Position numbers and translations under genes: made by a program. Below are positions 22,417-30,301 of a DNA stretch of 34,456 nucleotides, in pieces; the stretch's first letter is position 1; the number at the start of each line of letters is the position of its first letter. The stretch covers positions 1 through 34,456 of the forward strand of contig CAZWMS010000015.1 in assembly GCA_964635015.1 (NCBI GenBank), given 5' to 3'. The notes under the pieces are model-generated. The model was not told the DNA's origin. It ran no database searches and saw nothing but the letters and a program-made list of their open reading frames with translations. Source of the stretch: CAJWPI01 sp964635015 (GTDB taxonomy: Bacteria > Pseudomonadota > Gammaproteobacteria > Magnimaribacterales > Magnimaribacteraceae).

Positions 22417-22996
22417 TTATAAAGCTTGCTAAAGCAGCTATCTCTTTGTCGTCCAACTTATATGAAATTGAAACCATAATTGCTGATTGGTCAGAATATT
22501 GCCTAACTCCAGAGCGGTAATCTTTTAAAGTTTTTGAAATGTAATCGGTCTTTTGCCCGCTGAGCAGGGGGTAGCCTGCTGGATAATTGCCCCTGCCTTT
22601 AGGAGAGTGACATGCGTAACATGCTGGTATTCCTTTCTCTAAATTTCCTACATAGTAAAGTTTTGATCCCAAATCAACCAGTTCCTTAGAAGCCCTCCCT
22701 ATATTAGTTTTTTTATTAGAATAGAAACTAGCAATGCCTTCTAACTCTTTCTCACTAAATTTCTCCATTAAACCGGTCATTTCTGGGACACTTCTTTGAC
22801 CTGACTGAATAAGTAATAGCTGTTTTTTTAAGTAATTAAAATTTTGACCCGCCAATGAAGGCCACAAGCCTACCTGACTATTTCCATCTGCTCCGTGACA
22901 AGCAACACAAGTAGATGTTAACTCCTCTGGATTTGGCTGTGAAACTCCCAACAAAAAAAAGGAAGATGCTATTATTATAAAATTTTTTAGTCTCAT
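22403..22996 (-). CDS. Diheme cytochrome c4
   Basis: 197-residue exported cytochrome with two heme-binding motifs, CVACH (Cys30-His34) and CYACH (Cys126-His130), one in each of two similar halves; the first half includes ADGNSQVGLWPSLAGQ, typical of cytochrome c4. Met73 (PEMTGL) and the Met in SAIMVSISYKL near the end are the likely axial ligands. The signal peptide is about residues 1-20. Cytochrome c4 carries electrons from the bc1 complex to terminal oxidases on the periplasmic side of the membrane. Gene order c4-dsbA divergent from engB, with polA nearby, is conserved in gammaproteobacteria. The oxidase assembly genes at 31.8-34.4 kb may serve its electron acceptor. Confidence 0.93.
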   Translation of the reverse strand: MRLKNFIIIASSFFLLGVSQPNPEELTSTCVACHGADGNSQVGLWPSLAGQNFNYLKKQLLLIQSGQRSVPEMTGLMEKFSEKELEGIASFYSNKKTNIGRASKELVDLGSKLYYVGNLEKGIPACYACHSPKGRGNYPAGYPLLSGQKTDYISKTLKDYRSGVRQYSDQSAIMVSISYKLDDKEIAALASFINGLH

Positions 22997-23031
22997 AGAA
23001 GTAGTTGCTCTTATATGAAATACGGGCGAGG

Positions 23032-23037
23032 ATTATA
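23032..23037 (-). promoter_or_regulatory. -10 box of probable cytochrome c4-dsbA promoter
   Basis: Perfect TATAAT on the minus strand, 35 bases upstream of the cytochrome c4 ATG; start predicted near 23025. The -35 is weak. It sits in the 85-base divergent spacer with engB. For engB itself GTGACA (23050) and TATTAA (23073) are spaced by 17 bases, but lie so close to the ATG at 23082 that the mRNA would be leaderless. Confidence 0.4.
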
Positions 23038-23081
23038 TACTAAGGTTAGGTGACATGGTGTTATTTAAAGAATATTAAAGT

Positions 23082-23702
23082 ATGTTAGAAAGTTTAGACA
23101 TAAAGTTTACAAAAAGCATAGTCTCGCTTAAAGACTTGCCCAAAGATAGGGGGAGGGAAGTTATTTTTTGTGGCATATCTAATGCTGGAAAGTCAAGCGT
23201 TTTAAATTCATTGTCACAAAACAAAAGAATTTCAAAAACCAGCAAAACTCCAGGAAGGACGCAGAGTTTAAACCTTTTTTATGTTCATAATAAAGAAGAA
23301 AAAAGAATAATAGACCTTCCGGGGTATGGTTATGCAAAAGTTTCTAAAAAGATGAGAGATAATTGGGTAACAATGATAAATAATTATTTAAATTCTAGAA
23401 AAAGTTTGGTGGGTTTGTTAATTATTATGGACATAAGGCATCCTTTTAAGGAAATGGATTTAAGATTAATTGAATGGTGCGGCGAAACTAATATACCTTT
23501 AAAAATTCTGTTAAACAAAAAAGATAAACTCTCTAATAATCAGGCTGTCTATCAAGAAAAAAAATATTTAAAAATTCTAGAAGAAATCAATAATAAAGCT
23601 GAAATGCAGTTATACTCATGTAAAAAGAAAATTGGGCAGAAAGAACTTATTAATACCATGGGAGATTGGCTTAAAATTAAGAGCCCCGAGAATCAGGGGT
23701 AG
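23082..23702 (+). CDS. engB: Ribosome biogenesis GTPase EngB (YihA/YsxC)
   Basis: Essential GTPase that helps assemble the 50S ribosomal subunit. 206 residues with a complete G-domain: G1 CGISNAGKSSVLN near residue 30, G2 Thr in KTPGRTQSLNLF near 60, G3 DLPGYGYAKVS near 80, G4 LLNKKDKLS near 143, and G5 around YSCKKKIG near 184. The ATG at 23082 gives the usual short N-terminal helix before the P-loop. It is divergent from cytochrome c4 and 116 bases upstream of polA. Its last codons form the left arm of a terminator, with the stop codon in the loop. Confidence 0.96.
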   Translation: MLESLDIKFTKSIVSLKDLPKDRGREVIFCGISNAGKSSVLNSLSQNKRISKTSKTPGRTQSLNLFYVHNKEEKRIIDLPGYGYAKVSKKMRDNWVTMINNYLNSRKSLVGLLIIMDIRHPFKEMDLRLIEWCGETNIPLKILLNKKDKLSNNQAVYQEKKYLKILEEINNKAEMQLYSCKKKIGQKELINTMGDWLKIKSPENQG

Positions 23703-23719
23703 AAACTCGGGGCATTTTA
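23683..23719 (+). terminator. Rho-independent terminator overlapping the engB stop
   Basis: Perfect 8-bp GC-rich stem GCCCCGAG (23683-23690) with CTCGGGGC (23706-23713), a 15-base loop and the tail ATTTTA. The engB stop TAG (23700-23702) is inside the loop. A weaker competing pairing, CCCC (23684-23687) with GGGG (23696-23699), is possible. The T-tract is short, so termination may be partial. Confidence 0.7.
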
Positions 23720-23728
23720 TCTATCAAA

Positions 23729-23748
23729 GTAATTAGAAAACTAATTAC
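23729..23748. repeat. Perfect inverted repeat upstream of polA
   Basis: GTAATTAG-AAAA-CTAATTAC, 8-bp arms and a 4-base spacer, between the engB terminator and the polA -10 box. No T-run follows on either strand, so it is not a normal terminator. An operator for a dimeric regulator or a transcript hairpin are both possible. It lies in the engB-polA interval; in enterics the polA-yihA interval holds the sRNA Spot 42, though gene order differs here. Confidence 0.5.
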
Positions 23749-23789
23749 AGAAACTTAGACAAAGGTCCAATTTAAAAGTTCAAAAAAAA

Positions 23790-23795
23790 TATAAT
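23790..23795 (+). promoter_or_regulatory. -10 box of probable polA promoter
   Basis: Perfect TATAAT 23 bases before the polA ATG, preceded by an A-tract; start near 23802. No recognisable -35 at 16-18 bases. It fits the terminator at the end of engB, which makes a separate polA promoter necessary. Confidence 0.4.
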
Positions 23796-23818
23796 TTGTC
23801 CTCAAAATAAGAAACACA

Positions 23819-26530
23819 ATGCCTTCAAACAATAATCAATCTTCAGCTCCCATAATATTGGTAGATGGGTCATCTTATCTATATAGGGCTTACCACGCCC
23901 TCCCTCCTTTAACTAATTCTAATAACCAACCCACTGGAGCGATTAGGGGTGTCATAAGCATGGTAAAAAGAATTCTTGAAGATCACCCAAAAAGTCCTCT
24001 GGCTATAATATTCGATGCTAGGGGGAAGACATTCAGGCATGAGCTTTACCCTCAATATAAAGCAAATAGGCCCCCTATGCCTGATGATTTAGTTTCCCAA
24101 ATAAAGCCTATACATGAAATTATAGAAGCTTTAGGTATAAAGCTTATAAAAGCTGAAGGGGTTGAGGCAGACGATGTAATTGGAACTTTAGCCAGCCAAG
24201 CATCCAAAAAAAAACTACATGTTGTAATTTCAACTGGAGATAAGGATTTAACTCAATTGGTAGGGAAATATACTAAAGTCGTCAATACAATGAATGGGGA
24301 GTTGTTGAATGAAGAGGGAGTGAAAAAAAAATTTGGAGTTCCTCCTAATTTGATTGTGGACTATTTAACTCTCATGGGGGATGCATCAGATAATATTCCT
24401 GGAGTAGATAAGGTGGGTCCTAAAACTGCTGTTAAATGGCTTAAAGAGCACAAAAGCCTTGCTGGTCTAATTAAAAATGTTGATCAGATCACTGGGAAAG
24501 TAGGAGAAAACCTTAGAGAAAGTCTGGACAAACTCGCTCGTTCTAAAGAACTTGTAACTATAAAAAAAGATGTATTGCTAGACCTAGGCATAGAACAGCT
24601 AAAAGTAACATCTCCCGATGATGATAGGCTTGAAGAAATATATAAAGAATTAGAATTCAATGCTTGGTTAAAAGATGAAAAAAAAGAAAGCAAAAAAAAT
24701 AATAAACATCCCAAAACCAAATATGAGATTGTTTTGACAAAAAAAGGGCTTGATTCATTAATAACTAAAGCCAAAAAAGCTGACGTCATATCTATTGACA
24801 CTGAAACAACGGGGTTAGAATATGTAGACTCTGAATTGGTGGGTATTTCTTTGTCTTTAGAACCAGGAAAAGCTTCCTACATACCCTTTGGACATACTCA
24901 AGAAAAAACAAACAAGGAGGTCAAGCAATTAAATAAATCTTTTGTTTTAAATAAATTAAAGCCTTTATTAGAGTCATCAAACATAAGTTTCATTGGACAA
25001 AACATTAAATTTGATAGGAATGTCTTTTCAAGACATAGTATAAAGTTAGACTCTATCAAAAATGATACTATGATAATGAGTTACATCCTTAATAGTACAG
25101 CTACCAGACACAATCTAAACGCACTAGCAAATCACTTTCTTAATTATTCAACCACTACCTTTGAAGAGGTAGCCGGAAAGGGTGTAAACCAAATTACTTT
25201 CGACAAGGTTCCAATAGAGGAAGCTGCATACTATGCGGGAGAAGACGCAGATATTACTCTTCAACTATTTAATAAATTAAATAAATTATTAGAAAAGAAA
25301 CCTAGACTTAAGGATCTTCTTGAAGAAATAGAAATACCCTTGATTACAGTATTGTCTGATATGGAGCAAAGGGGTGCGTATATAAATGCAAGGATCTTGA
25401 AAGCTCAATCAAAGAATCTTTTTACTAGGATAAGTAAATTGGAGAAAGAGGCATTTCTTCTTGCTGAGCAAGAATTCAATTTGAATTCTCCCAAGCAATT
25501 ACAAGAAATTTTCTTTGATAAGTTAAAATTTCCAGTAATTCAAAAAACCCCTGGTGGACAACCATCAACCGCAGAAAATGTTCTTATTCAGCTAGCATTA
25601 GACTATGAATTACCCAAGATCATTCTTGAACATAGAACTCTGACAAAACTTAAAACTACTTATACTGATAAATTGCCTCTTCAGATTTCTAAAAATACCA
25701 ATAGAGTCCATACTTCCTTTCACCAAGCAATTACAACTACCGGAAGGCTTTCCTCTTCTGATCCAAATTTACAGAATATTCCTATCAGAACAGAAGACGG
25801 GAGAAGAATAAGACAGGCATTTGAATCCCCTCGGGGTTATAAGCTTATTTCAGCAGATTATTCACAAATAGAACTCAGAGTAATGGCCCATTTATCAAAT
25901 GATTCTAACCTTATAGAAGCATTTGAAAAAGGAGAAGATATTCATTCCAGGACAGCAAGCGAAGTATTTGATACAAAAATCTCTGACATAACTTATGAAC
26001 AAAGAGCAAATGCTAAAGCAATAAACTTTGGTTTAATTTATGGTATATCTGCTTTCGGATTGAGTAGGCAGCTGGGAATAAATAGGAATTTAGCAGCAGA
26101 GTATATTGATACTTATTTTATAAGATACCCAGGTGTAAAAGAGTTTATGGAAGCTACAAAAAAAATAGCAAAAGACAAAGGGTATGTTGAAACTTTATTT
26201 GGTAGGAGGCTTTATTTACCGGAAATATTAGGTGGGAATGCTATCCGTAGAAGGGCAGCTGAAAGAGCAGCAATAAACGCCCCTGTTCAAGGAACAGCAG
26301 CAGATATAATGAAAAAGGCAATGATCAAAGTTCAAACTGAACTAAACAAAACTAGACTTGACGCCAAAATGATACTCCAAGTTCATGATGAGATTATACT
26401 TGAAGTAAAAGAGAAGAATTGCGAAGCTGTCTCTAAATTGCTAGAAAAAAACATGTCTGGTGCAACAAGATTAAAAGTGCCCTTAGAGATCAAGCTGGGT
26501 GTTGGGAATAACTGGGATCAGGTCCACTAG
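23819..26530 (+). CDS. polA: DNA polymerase I
   Basis: Repair and Okazaki-fragment polymerase, 903 residues with all three domains. The 5' nuclease domain (about 1-290) shows VDGSSYLYRAYHALPPL near 15, VEADDVIGTLA near 119 and GDASDNIPGVDKVGPKTA near 185. The 3'-5' proofreading domain keeps its acidic residues: SIDTETTGL near 324, NIKFDRN near 397 and YAGEDADITLQL near 475. The polymerase domain has motif A SADYSQIELR near 679, motif B ANAKAINFGLIYG near 730 and motif C LQVHDEI near 852. So all activities should be intact. The ATG at 23819 adds about ten polar residues before the conserved start. dsbB follows by 26 bases. Confidence 0.98.
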   Translation: MPSNNNQSSAPIILVDGSSYLYRAYHALPPLTNSNNQPTGAIRGVISMVKRILEDHPKSPLAIIFDARGKTFRHELYPQYKANRPPMPDDLVSQIKPIHEIIEALGIKLIKAEGVEADDVIGTLASQASKKKLHVVISTGDKDLTQLVGKYTKVVNTMNGELLNEEGVKKKFGVPPNLIVDYLTLMGDASDNIPGVDKVGPKTAVKWLKEHKSLAGLIKNVDQITGKVGENLRESLDKLARSKELVTIKKDVLLDLGIEQLKVTSPDDDRLEEIYKELEFNAWLKDEKKESKKNNKHPKTKYEIVLTKKGLDSLITKAKKADVISIDTETTGLEYVDSELVGISLSLEPGKASYIPFGHTQEKTNKEVKQLNKSFVLNKLKPLLESSNISFIGQNIKFDRNVFSRHSIKLDSIKNDTMIMSYILNSTATRHNLNALANHFLNYSTTTFEEVAGKGVNQITFDKVPIEEAAYYAGEDADITLQLFNKLNKLLEKKPRLKDLLEEIEIPLITVLSDMEQRGAYINARILKAQSKNLFTRISKLEKEAFLLAEQEFNLNSPKQLQEIFFDKLKFPVIQKTPGGQPSTAENVLIQLALDYELPKIILEHRTLTKLKTTYTDKLPLQISKNTNRVHTSFHQAITTTGRLSSSDPNLQNIPIRTEDGRRIRQAFESPRGYKLISADYSQIELRVMAHLSNDSNLIEAFEKGEDIHSRTASEVFDTKISDITYEQRANAKAINFGLIYGISAFGLSRQLGINRNLAAEYIDTYFIRYPGVKEFMEATKKIAKDKGYVETLFGRRLYLPEILGGNAIRRRAAERAAINAPVQGTAADIMKKAMIKVQTELNKTRLDAKMILQVHDEIILEVKEKNCEAVSKLLEKNMSGATRLKVPLEIKLGVGNNWDQVH

Positions 26531-26556
26531 ATAATAGTTAAACTATATAAAAGATA

Positions 26557-27075
26557 ATGATTTTGAAACGCAGTCAATTACTTTTTGTTATCTCTGCTTA
26601 CTGCGCAGCAATGTTAATAATAGCTTTTTTTATGGAGTATTATTTAGGCTTAAAACCATGCATTCTCTGTCAATTCCAAAGACTTTGTATTTTTGTAATG
26701 CTTCTAACCTCTATTGCTGCTTTGTTACACAAGAGTCAGTCTCTAAGATCTTTTAGAGCTTATTTGACCTCAATACAGGCGCTCGTTTTCCTTGCTATAT
26801 ATCTTTCTGTTAGACAGCTTTATTTACAAAGCCTGCCAGATGAATTAATTCCAAATTGCGCGCCCGACTTAAATTATTTATTAGAAACACTGCCTATATC
26901 TAAAGTCCTTCTTTTGGCTTTAAAGGGTGACGGTAATTGCTCTGAAGTTGTTTGGTCATTTTTGGGTATAAGCATTCCTGGGTGGACTCTCGTAAGCTAT
27001 AGTCTGATAAGTGTGTATATGTTTTTTAATTTAAAATTTTCAAGAGACATTCATTCTTATTTTGGGAAAAGTTGA
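26557..27075 (+). CDS. dsbB: Disulfide bond formation protein DsbB
   Basis: Inner-membrane quinone reductase that reoxidises DsbA. 172 residues with four predicted membrane segments (about 9-27, 43-58, 68-85, 140-158). The first periplasmic loop carries the redox pair in KPCILCQFQR (Cys-Ile-Leu-Cys near residues 38-41), the second periplasmic loop the other pair in PNCAPDL near 104 and GDGNCSEVVW near 128. All four essential cysteines are therefore present. Electrons pass to ubiquinone. dsbA is about 4 kb away on the other strand, with engB and polA between them. Confidence 0.94.
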   Translation: MILKRSQLLFVISAYCAAMLIIAFFMEYYLGLKPCILCQFQRLCIFVMLLTSIAALLHKSQSLRSFRAYLTSIQALVFLAIYLSVRQLYLQSLPDELIPNCAPDLNYLLETLPISKVLLLALKGDGNCSEVVWSFLGISIPGWTLVSYSLISVYMFFNLKFSRDIHSYFGKS

Positions 27076-27077
27076 CC

Positions 27078-27083
27078 TATAAT
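27078..27083 (+). promoter_or_regulatory. -10 box of possible pckA promoter
   Basis: Perfect TATAAT just after the dsbB stop, giving a start near 27090 and a leader of about 20 bases that is nearly all T and A, including nine consecutive T residues before the ATG. No clear -35 at normal spacing. No ribosome site is visible, which suggests leader-independent or A/U-rich-leader initiation. Confidence 0.35.
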
Positions 27084-27109
27084 GCCTAAAATTTTTATAT
27101 TTTTTTTTA

Positions 27110-28657
27110 ATGTCTACTAATAAATCTCAAGCTTTTGAAAACCTTTCTCAAGAGCAACTTATAGAGCTTTCCTTAAAAAGGAAAGAGGGGATTCTAGCTT
27201 CTAACGGAGCCTTGCTAGTTACAACTGGTAAAAGAACAGGAAGAAGCCCCCATGATAGGTTTATTGTGGATGATGAGCTAACCCACTCAGAAGTAGATTG
27301 GGGTGAAGTAAACAAGCCTTTTGAAAGGGCAAAATTTAATCAATTATGGAGTAGAGTAAGCGATTACTTAGATAGGAAAGATGCTTTTGTTTCATCACTT
27401 CATGTTGGTGAACATGACAAACACTACATTCCTGTAAAAATAACCACAGAATGGGCTTGGCATAACCTCTTTAGCAGACAAATGTTTATTCGACCGGAGG
27501 TTTTTAATCCTTCTAATAAAACTATCTGGTCTGTGATTAGTGCCCCTGAATTTATTTGCGATCCAGAAACAGATGGAACTAATAGCGATGGAGCAGTAAT
27601 TATTAATTTCTCAGAAAAAAAGATTCTTCTTGCGGGCATGCAATATGCAGGTGAGATGAAGAAATCTATGTTTTCAGTTCAAAATTTTCTTTTACCTGAG
27701 AAAAAAGTCCTTCCCATGCATTGTGCGGCAAATGTGGGTAAAGAAGGTGATGTGTGTCTTTTCTTTGGTTTGTCTGGGACAGGAAAAACAACTCTTTCTG
27801 CAGACCCTGATAGGAATTTAATAGGAGATGATGAGCACGGATGGGGTGAAGGGGCCGTGTTTAACTTTGAGGGGGGATGTTATGCCAAGTGTATTGATCT
27901 AACTCAAAAAAATGAGCCTGTAATTTGGGATGCTATAAAACGTGGCAGCGTTATGGAGAATGTAATTATTGACCCAGAAACTAAAATTCCTGATTTCAGT
28001 GATTCTTCCTTGACTGAAAACACGAGAGTAGTTTATCCAAGAGAACATATCGAAAAGAGAGTTAAAGAAAATTTCGCTGGAGAACCTCAGTCTGTTATCT
28101 TTTTAACCTGCGATCTTTCAGGGGTCATCCCTCCGGTGTCTGTCTTGAGTAAAGAGGCTGCCGCATATCATTTTTTAAGTGGATATACTGCTGCAGTAGG
28201 TTCAACAGAAGTGGGGTCAGAAGATGCATTTAGGACCACTTTCTCTACCTGTTATGGTGCTCCATTCTTCCCTCGTGAGGCTAGTGTTTATGCTAACCTA
28301 CTAATGAAAAGAATAGAGTCTTTTGGAAGTAAAGTATATCTTGTCAATACAGGATGGACAGGAGGGCCCTATGGAGAAGGGAAAAGATTTGAGATACCCA
28401 TTACCAGAAAGATAATTAGCGCAATCCAGTCTGGTAACCTAATAGGGTGTGAAACTGAGGAAATAAAAGGGATAAATCTACAAGTGCCAATTGAACTGCC
28501 TGGTGTTGATAATAAATTATTAAACCCCATAAAAAATTGGAAGAATCCCTCTTCTTATAATCCCTGTGCTAAAAAATTAATTAGACAATTTACTGAAAAC
28601 TTTTCTAAGTTTGAAGTGTCTGAAAAAATAATAAACGCCGGCCCAAGCTTGAAATAA
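27110..28657 (+). CDS. pckA: Phosphoenolpyruvate carboxykinase (ATP)
   Basis: First committed step of gluconeogenesis: oxaloacetate plus ATP to phosphoenolpyruvate, CO2 and ADP. 515 residues, normal length. Seen: TGKRTGRSPHDRFIV near residue 40, the substrate-binding HYIPVKITTEWAWHNLF near 105, kinase-1 P-loop GLSGTGKTTLSADPDR near 219, kinase-2 LIGDDEHGWG near 237, and ENTRVVYPREHI near 304. The ATP type (not the GTP type) follows from the P-loop sequence and length. A gluconeogenic enzyme fits an organism growing on acids and acyl-CoA-derived carbon, in line with the catabolic genes at 14.5-21.8 kb. gshA follows by 13 bases. Confidence 0.97.
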   Translation: MSTNKSQAFENLSQEQLIELSLKRKEGILASNGALLVTTGKRTGRSPHDRFIVDDELTHSEVDWGEVNKPFERAKFNQLWSRVSDYLDRKDAFVSSLHVGEHDKHYIPVKITTEWAWHNLFSRQMFIRPEVFNPSNKTIWSVISAPEFICDPETDGTNSDGAVIINFSEKKILLAGMQYAGEMKKSMFSVQNFLLPEKKVLPMHCAANVGKEGDVCLFFGLSGTGKTTLSADPDRNLIGDDEHGWGEGAVFNFEGGCYAKCIDLTQKNEPVIWDAIKRGSVMENVIIDPETKIPDFSDSSLTENTRVVYPREHIEKRVKENFAGEPQSVIFLTCDLSGVIPPVSVLSKEAAAYHFLSGYTAAVGSTEVGSEDAFRTTFSTCYGAPFFPREASVYANLLMKRIESFGSKVYLVNTGWTGGPYGEGKRFEIPITRKIISAIQSGNLIGCETEEIKGINLQVPIELPGVDNKLLNPIKNWKNPSSYNPCAKKLIRQFTENFSKFEVSEKIINAGPSLK

Positions 28658-28670
28658 AAAAATTCACAAA

Positions 28671-30242
28671 ATGAATTTAACCCTCGAAGCATTACGTGAT
28701 GCAGGTGTCTTAAAAGAACTTAAATTTATTAAAAGGGGAATAGAAAAAGAAAGTCTAAGAATTGACTCTAATGGATCAATGTCTTCAAAAAAACACCCTC
28801 GCGGACTCGGATCGGCCCTAACTAATTCTTTCATTACAACAGATTTTTCGGAGGCCCTGCTCGAGCTTGTTACTCCCACTTTTACTAATACTCAGGAGTG
28901 CTTAAATTTTTTAACTGAGCTTCATGCTTTTGTCCACAGATCTATAGACAGAGAGTTACTTTGGCCGCTAAGCATGCCCTGCTCCATAAGTTCTGATGAA
29001 GAAATACCAATAGGAAATTATGGAAGTTCAAACCCAGGAATGATGAAGTATGCCTACAGAAAGGGGCTTTCATATAGATACGGAAGTAAGATGCAGGCTA
29101 TTGCTGGTATTCACTATAATTTTTCTTTCCCTGATGAATTTTTTAAAAAAATAGCAACTTTAAAAAATCTAGACTCTAAAAATCTTAAAGCTATAAAAAA
29201 CGAGTCTTATTTGCGTATGGCTCGAAATTTTAAGAGACATGAGTGGCTATATTTTTTACTATTTGGTGCTTCACCAGCTTTATCAGATACTTTTACAAAC
29301 CAAGAACAAGAGTTGGATGGATTTAAAACGCTGTCTAAAGGAAGTCTTTTCCGACCTCATGCCACTTCCTTGCGCATGGGTAATATGGGCTATATAAGCG
29401 AAATACAAGATGATTTAAATATTTCTATTAATTCTATAGAAGAATATCTTGAAGACTTAAAAAGGGCTCTCATTACACCCCATGCTGAATACAAAGGAAT
29501 AGGTGAATTTTTAAATGGAGAGAGAATACAAATTAATTCATCTGTGATTCAAATCGAAAATGAGTATTACAGCACCATAAGACCCAAAAGGATTTGTCCT
29601 TCCGGTGAAAGGCCTATAAATATTCTAAGGGAACTGGGAATAGAGTATTTGGAGCTTAGATGTGTTGATTTAGACCCTTTCAGCCCTATAGGTATGCAAA
29701 GAGATCAAGCAGATTTTTTAGATATGCTCCTGATCCTTAGCTTCTTAAAAGAAAGTCCTCCTTTGAATAAAAAGGAAGTTGCACTTTTAAAAGAAAATCA
29801 TAAAAAGATCATAAACTTTGGTAGAGAACCTGGCTTAAGGATCTTTTCTCAAAAGGGCGAAGGTTCGGTAAAGGATTTAGCCAAAAGGTTACTTGAAGAA
29901 ATGGCAGAAATCGCAGAAACCGCTTCTGGTGAAATTTTTCAAGGGGAAGAAAATCTATGGGGGAAATCCTTAGAAATGCAAACACAAAAAATTGAAAACC
30001 TGGATCTCACTCCTAGCGCAAAGTTATTAAATAGATTAGATCAAGACAATCTTTCGTATAATGAATTGGGTGTGAAAATAGCTGAGGAGAATTCTAAATT
30101 TTTTCTAAACCTTGACCTCACTAACGAAAATATATTTTCCAAGGAAGCTTCTTCTTCTATGGAAAGGCAAAAACAATTGGAATCAGAAAAAAGCCTTCCT
30201 TTTGAAAAGTATTTAAAGGAATTCCTGAATAAAGTTTCTTGA
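28671..30242 (+). CDS. gshA: Glutamate-cysteine ligase (proteobacterial type)
   Basis: Joins glutamate and cysteine, the rate-limiting step of glutathione synthesis. 523 residues, as in E. coli GshA. The N-terminal FIKRGIEKESLRID near residue 18 (metal and Glu binding), TTDFSEALLELVTP near 56, the GNYGSSNPGMMKYAYRKGLSYRYG stretch near 117 and the C-terminal YLELRCVDLDPFSPIGM near 325 identify the class I enzyme. No gshB is in the window. The reading frame starts 13 bases after pckA, so co-transcription is likely. No frameshift seen. Confidence 0.96.
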   Translation: MNLTLEALRDAGVLKELKFIKRGIEKESLRIDSNGSMSSKKHPRGLGSALTNSFITTDFSEALLELVTPTFTNTQECLNFLTELHAFVHRSIDRELLWPLSMPCSISSDEEIPIGNYGSSNPGMMKYAYRKGLSYRYGSKMQAIAGIHYNFSFPDEFFKKIATLKNLDSKNLKAIKNESYLRMARNFKRHEWLYFLLFGASPALSDTFTNQEQELDGFKTLSKGSLFRPHATSLRMGNMGYISEIQDDLNISINSIEEYLEDLKRALITPHAEYKGIGEFLNGERIQINSSVIQIENEYYSTIRPKRICPSGERPINILRELGIEYLELRCVDLDPFSPIGMQRDQADFLDMLLILSFLKESPPLNKKEVALLKENHKKIINFGREPGLRIFSQKGEGSVKDLAKRLLEEMAEIAETASGEIFQGEENLWGKSLEMQTQKIENLDLTPSAKLLNRLDQDNLSYNELGVKIAEENSKFFLNLDLTNENIFSKEASSSMERQKQLESEKSLPFEKYLKEFLNKVS

Positions 30243-30287
30243 CCTTATTTAACTTATTAGTAACGTAGCATAATTAAGAATAGATTT

Positions 30288-30292
30288 AGGAG
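30288..30292 (+). promoter_or_regulatory. Ribosome binding site of the MDR oxidoreductase gene
   Basis: AGGAG 9 bases before the ATG at 30302. It is one of very few clear Shine-Dalgarno sequences in this window and confirms that start. Confidence 0.75.
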
Positions 30293-30301
30293 AAAATTTA
30301 C

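Noticed and set aside
23082..23702. Spot 42-like sRNA inferred only from synteny
   Set aside because: Gene order (engB then polA, same strand) differs from enterics, and no Spot 42-like sequence was recognised, so no ncRNA feature is called.
30239..30244. TTGACC over the gshA stop codon as a -35 box for the MDR gene, matching a similar TTGACC over the dsbB stop at 27072
   Set aside because: No acceptable -10 at 16-18 bases; CATAAT at 30269 is 24 bases away. The similarity of the two stop contexts is probably chance.
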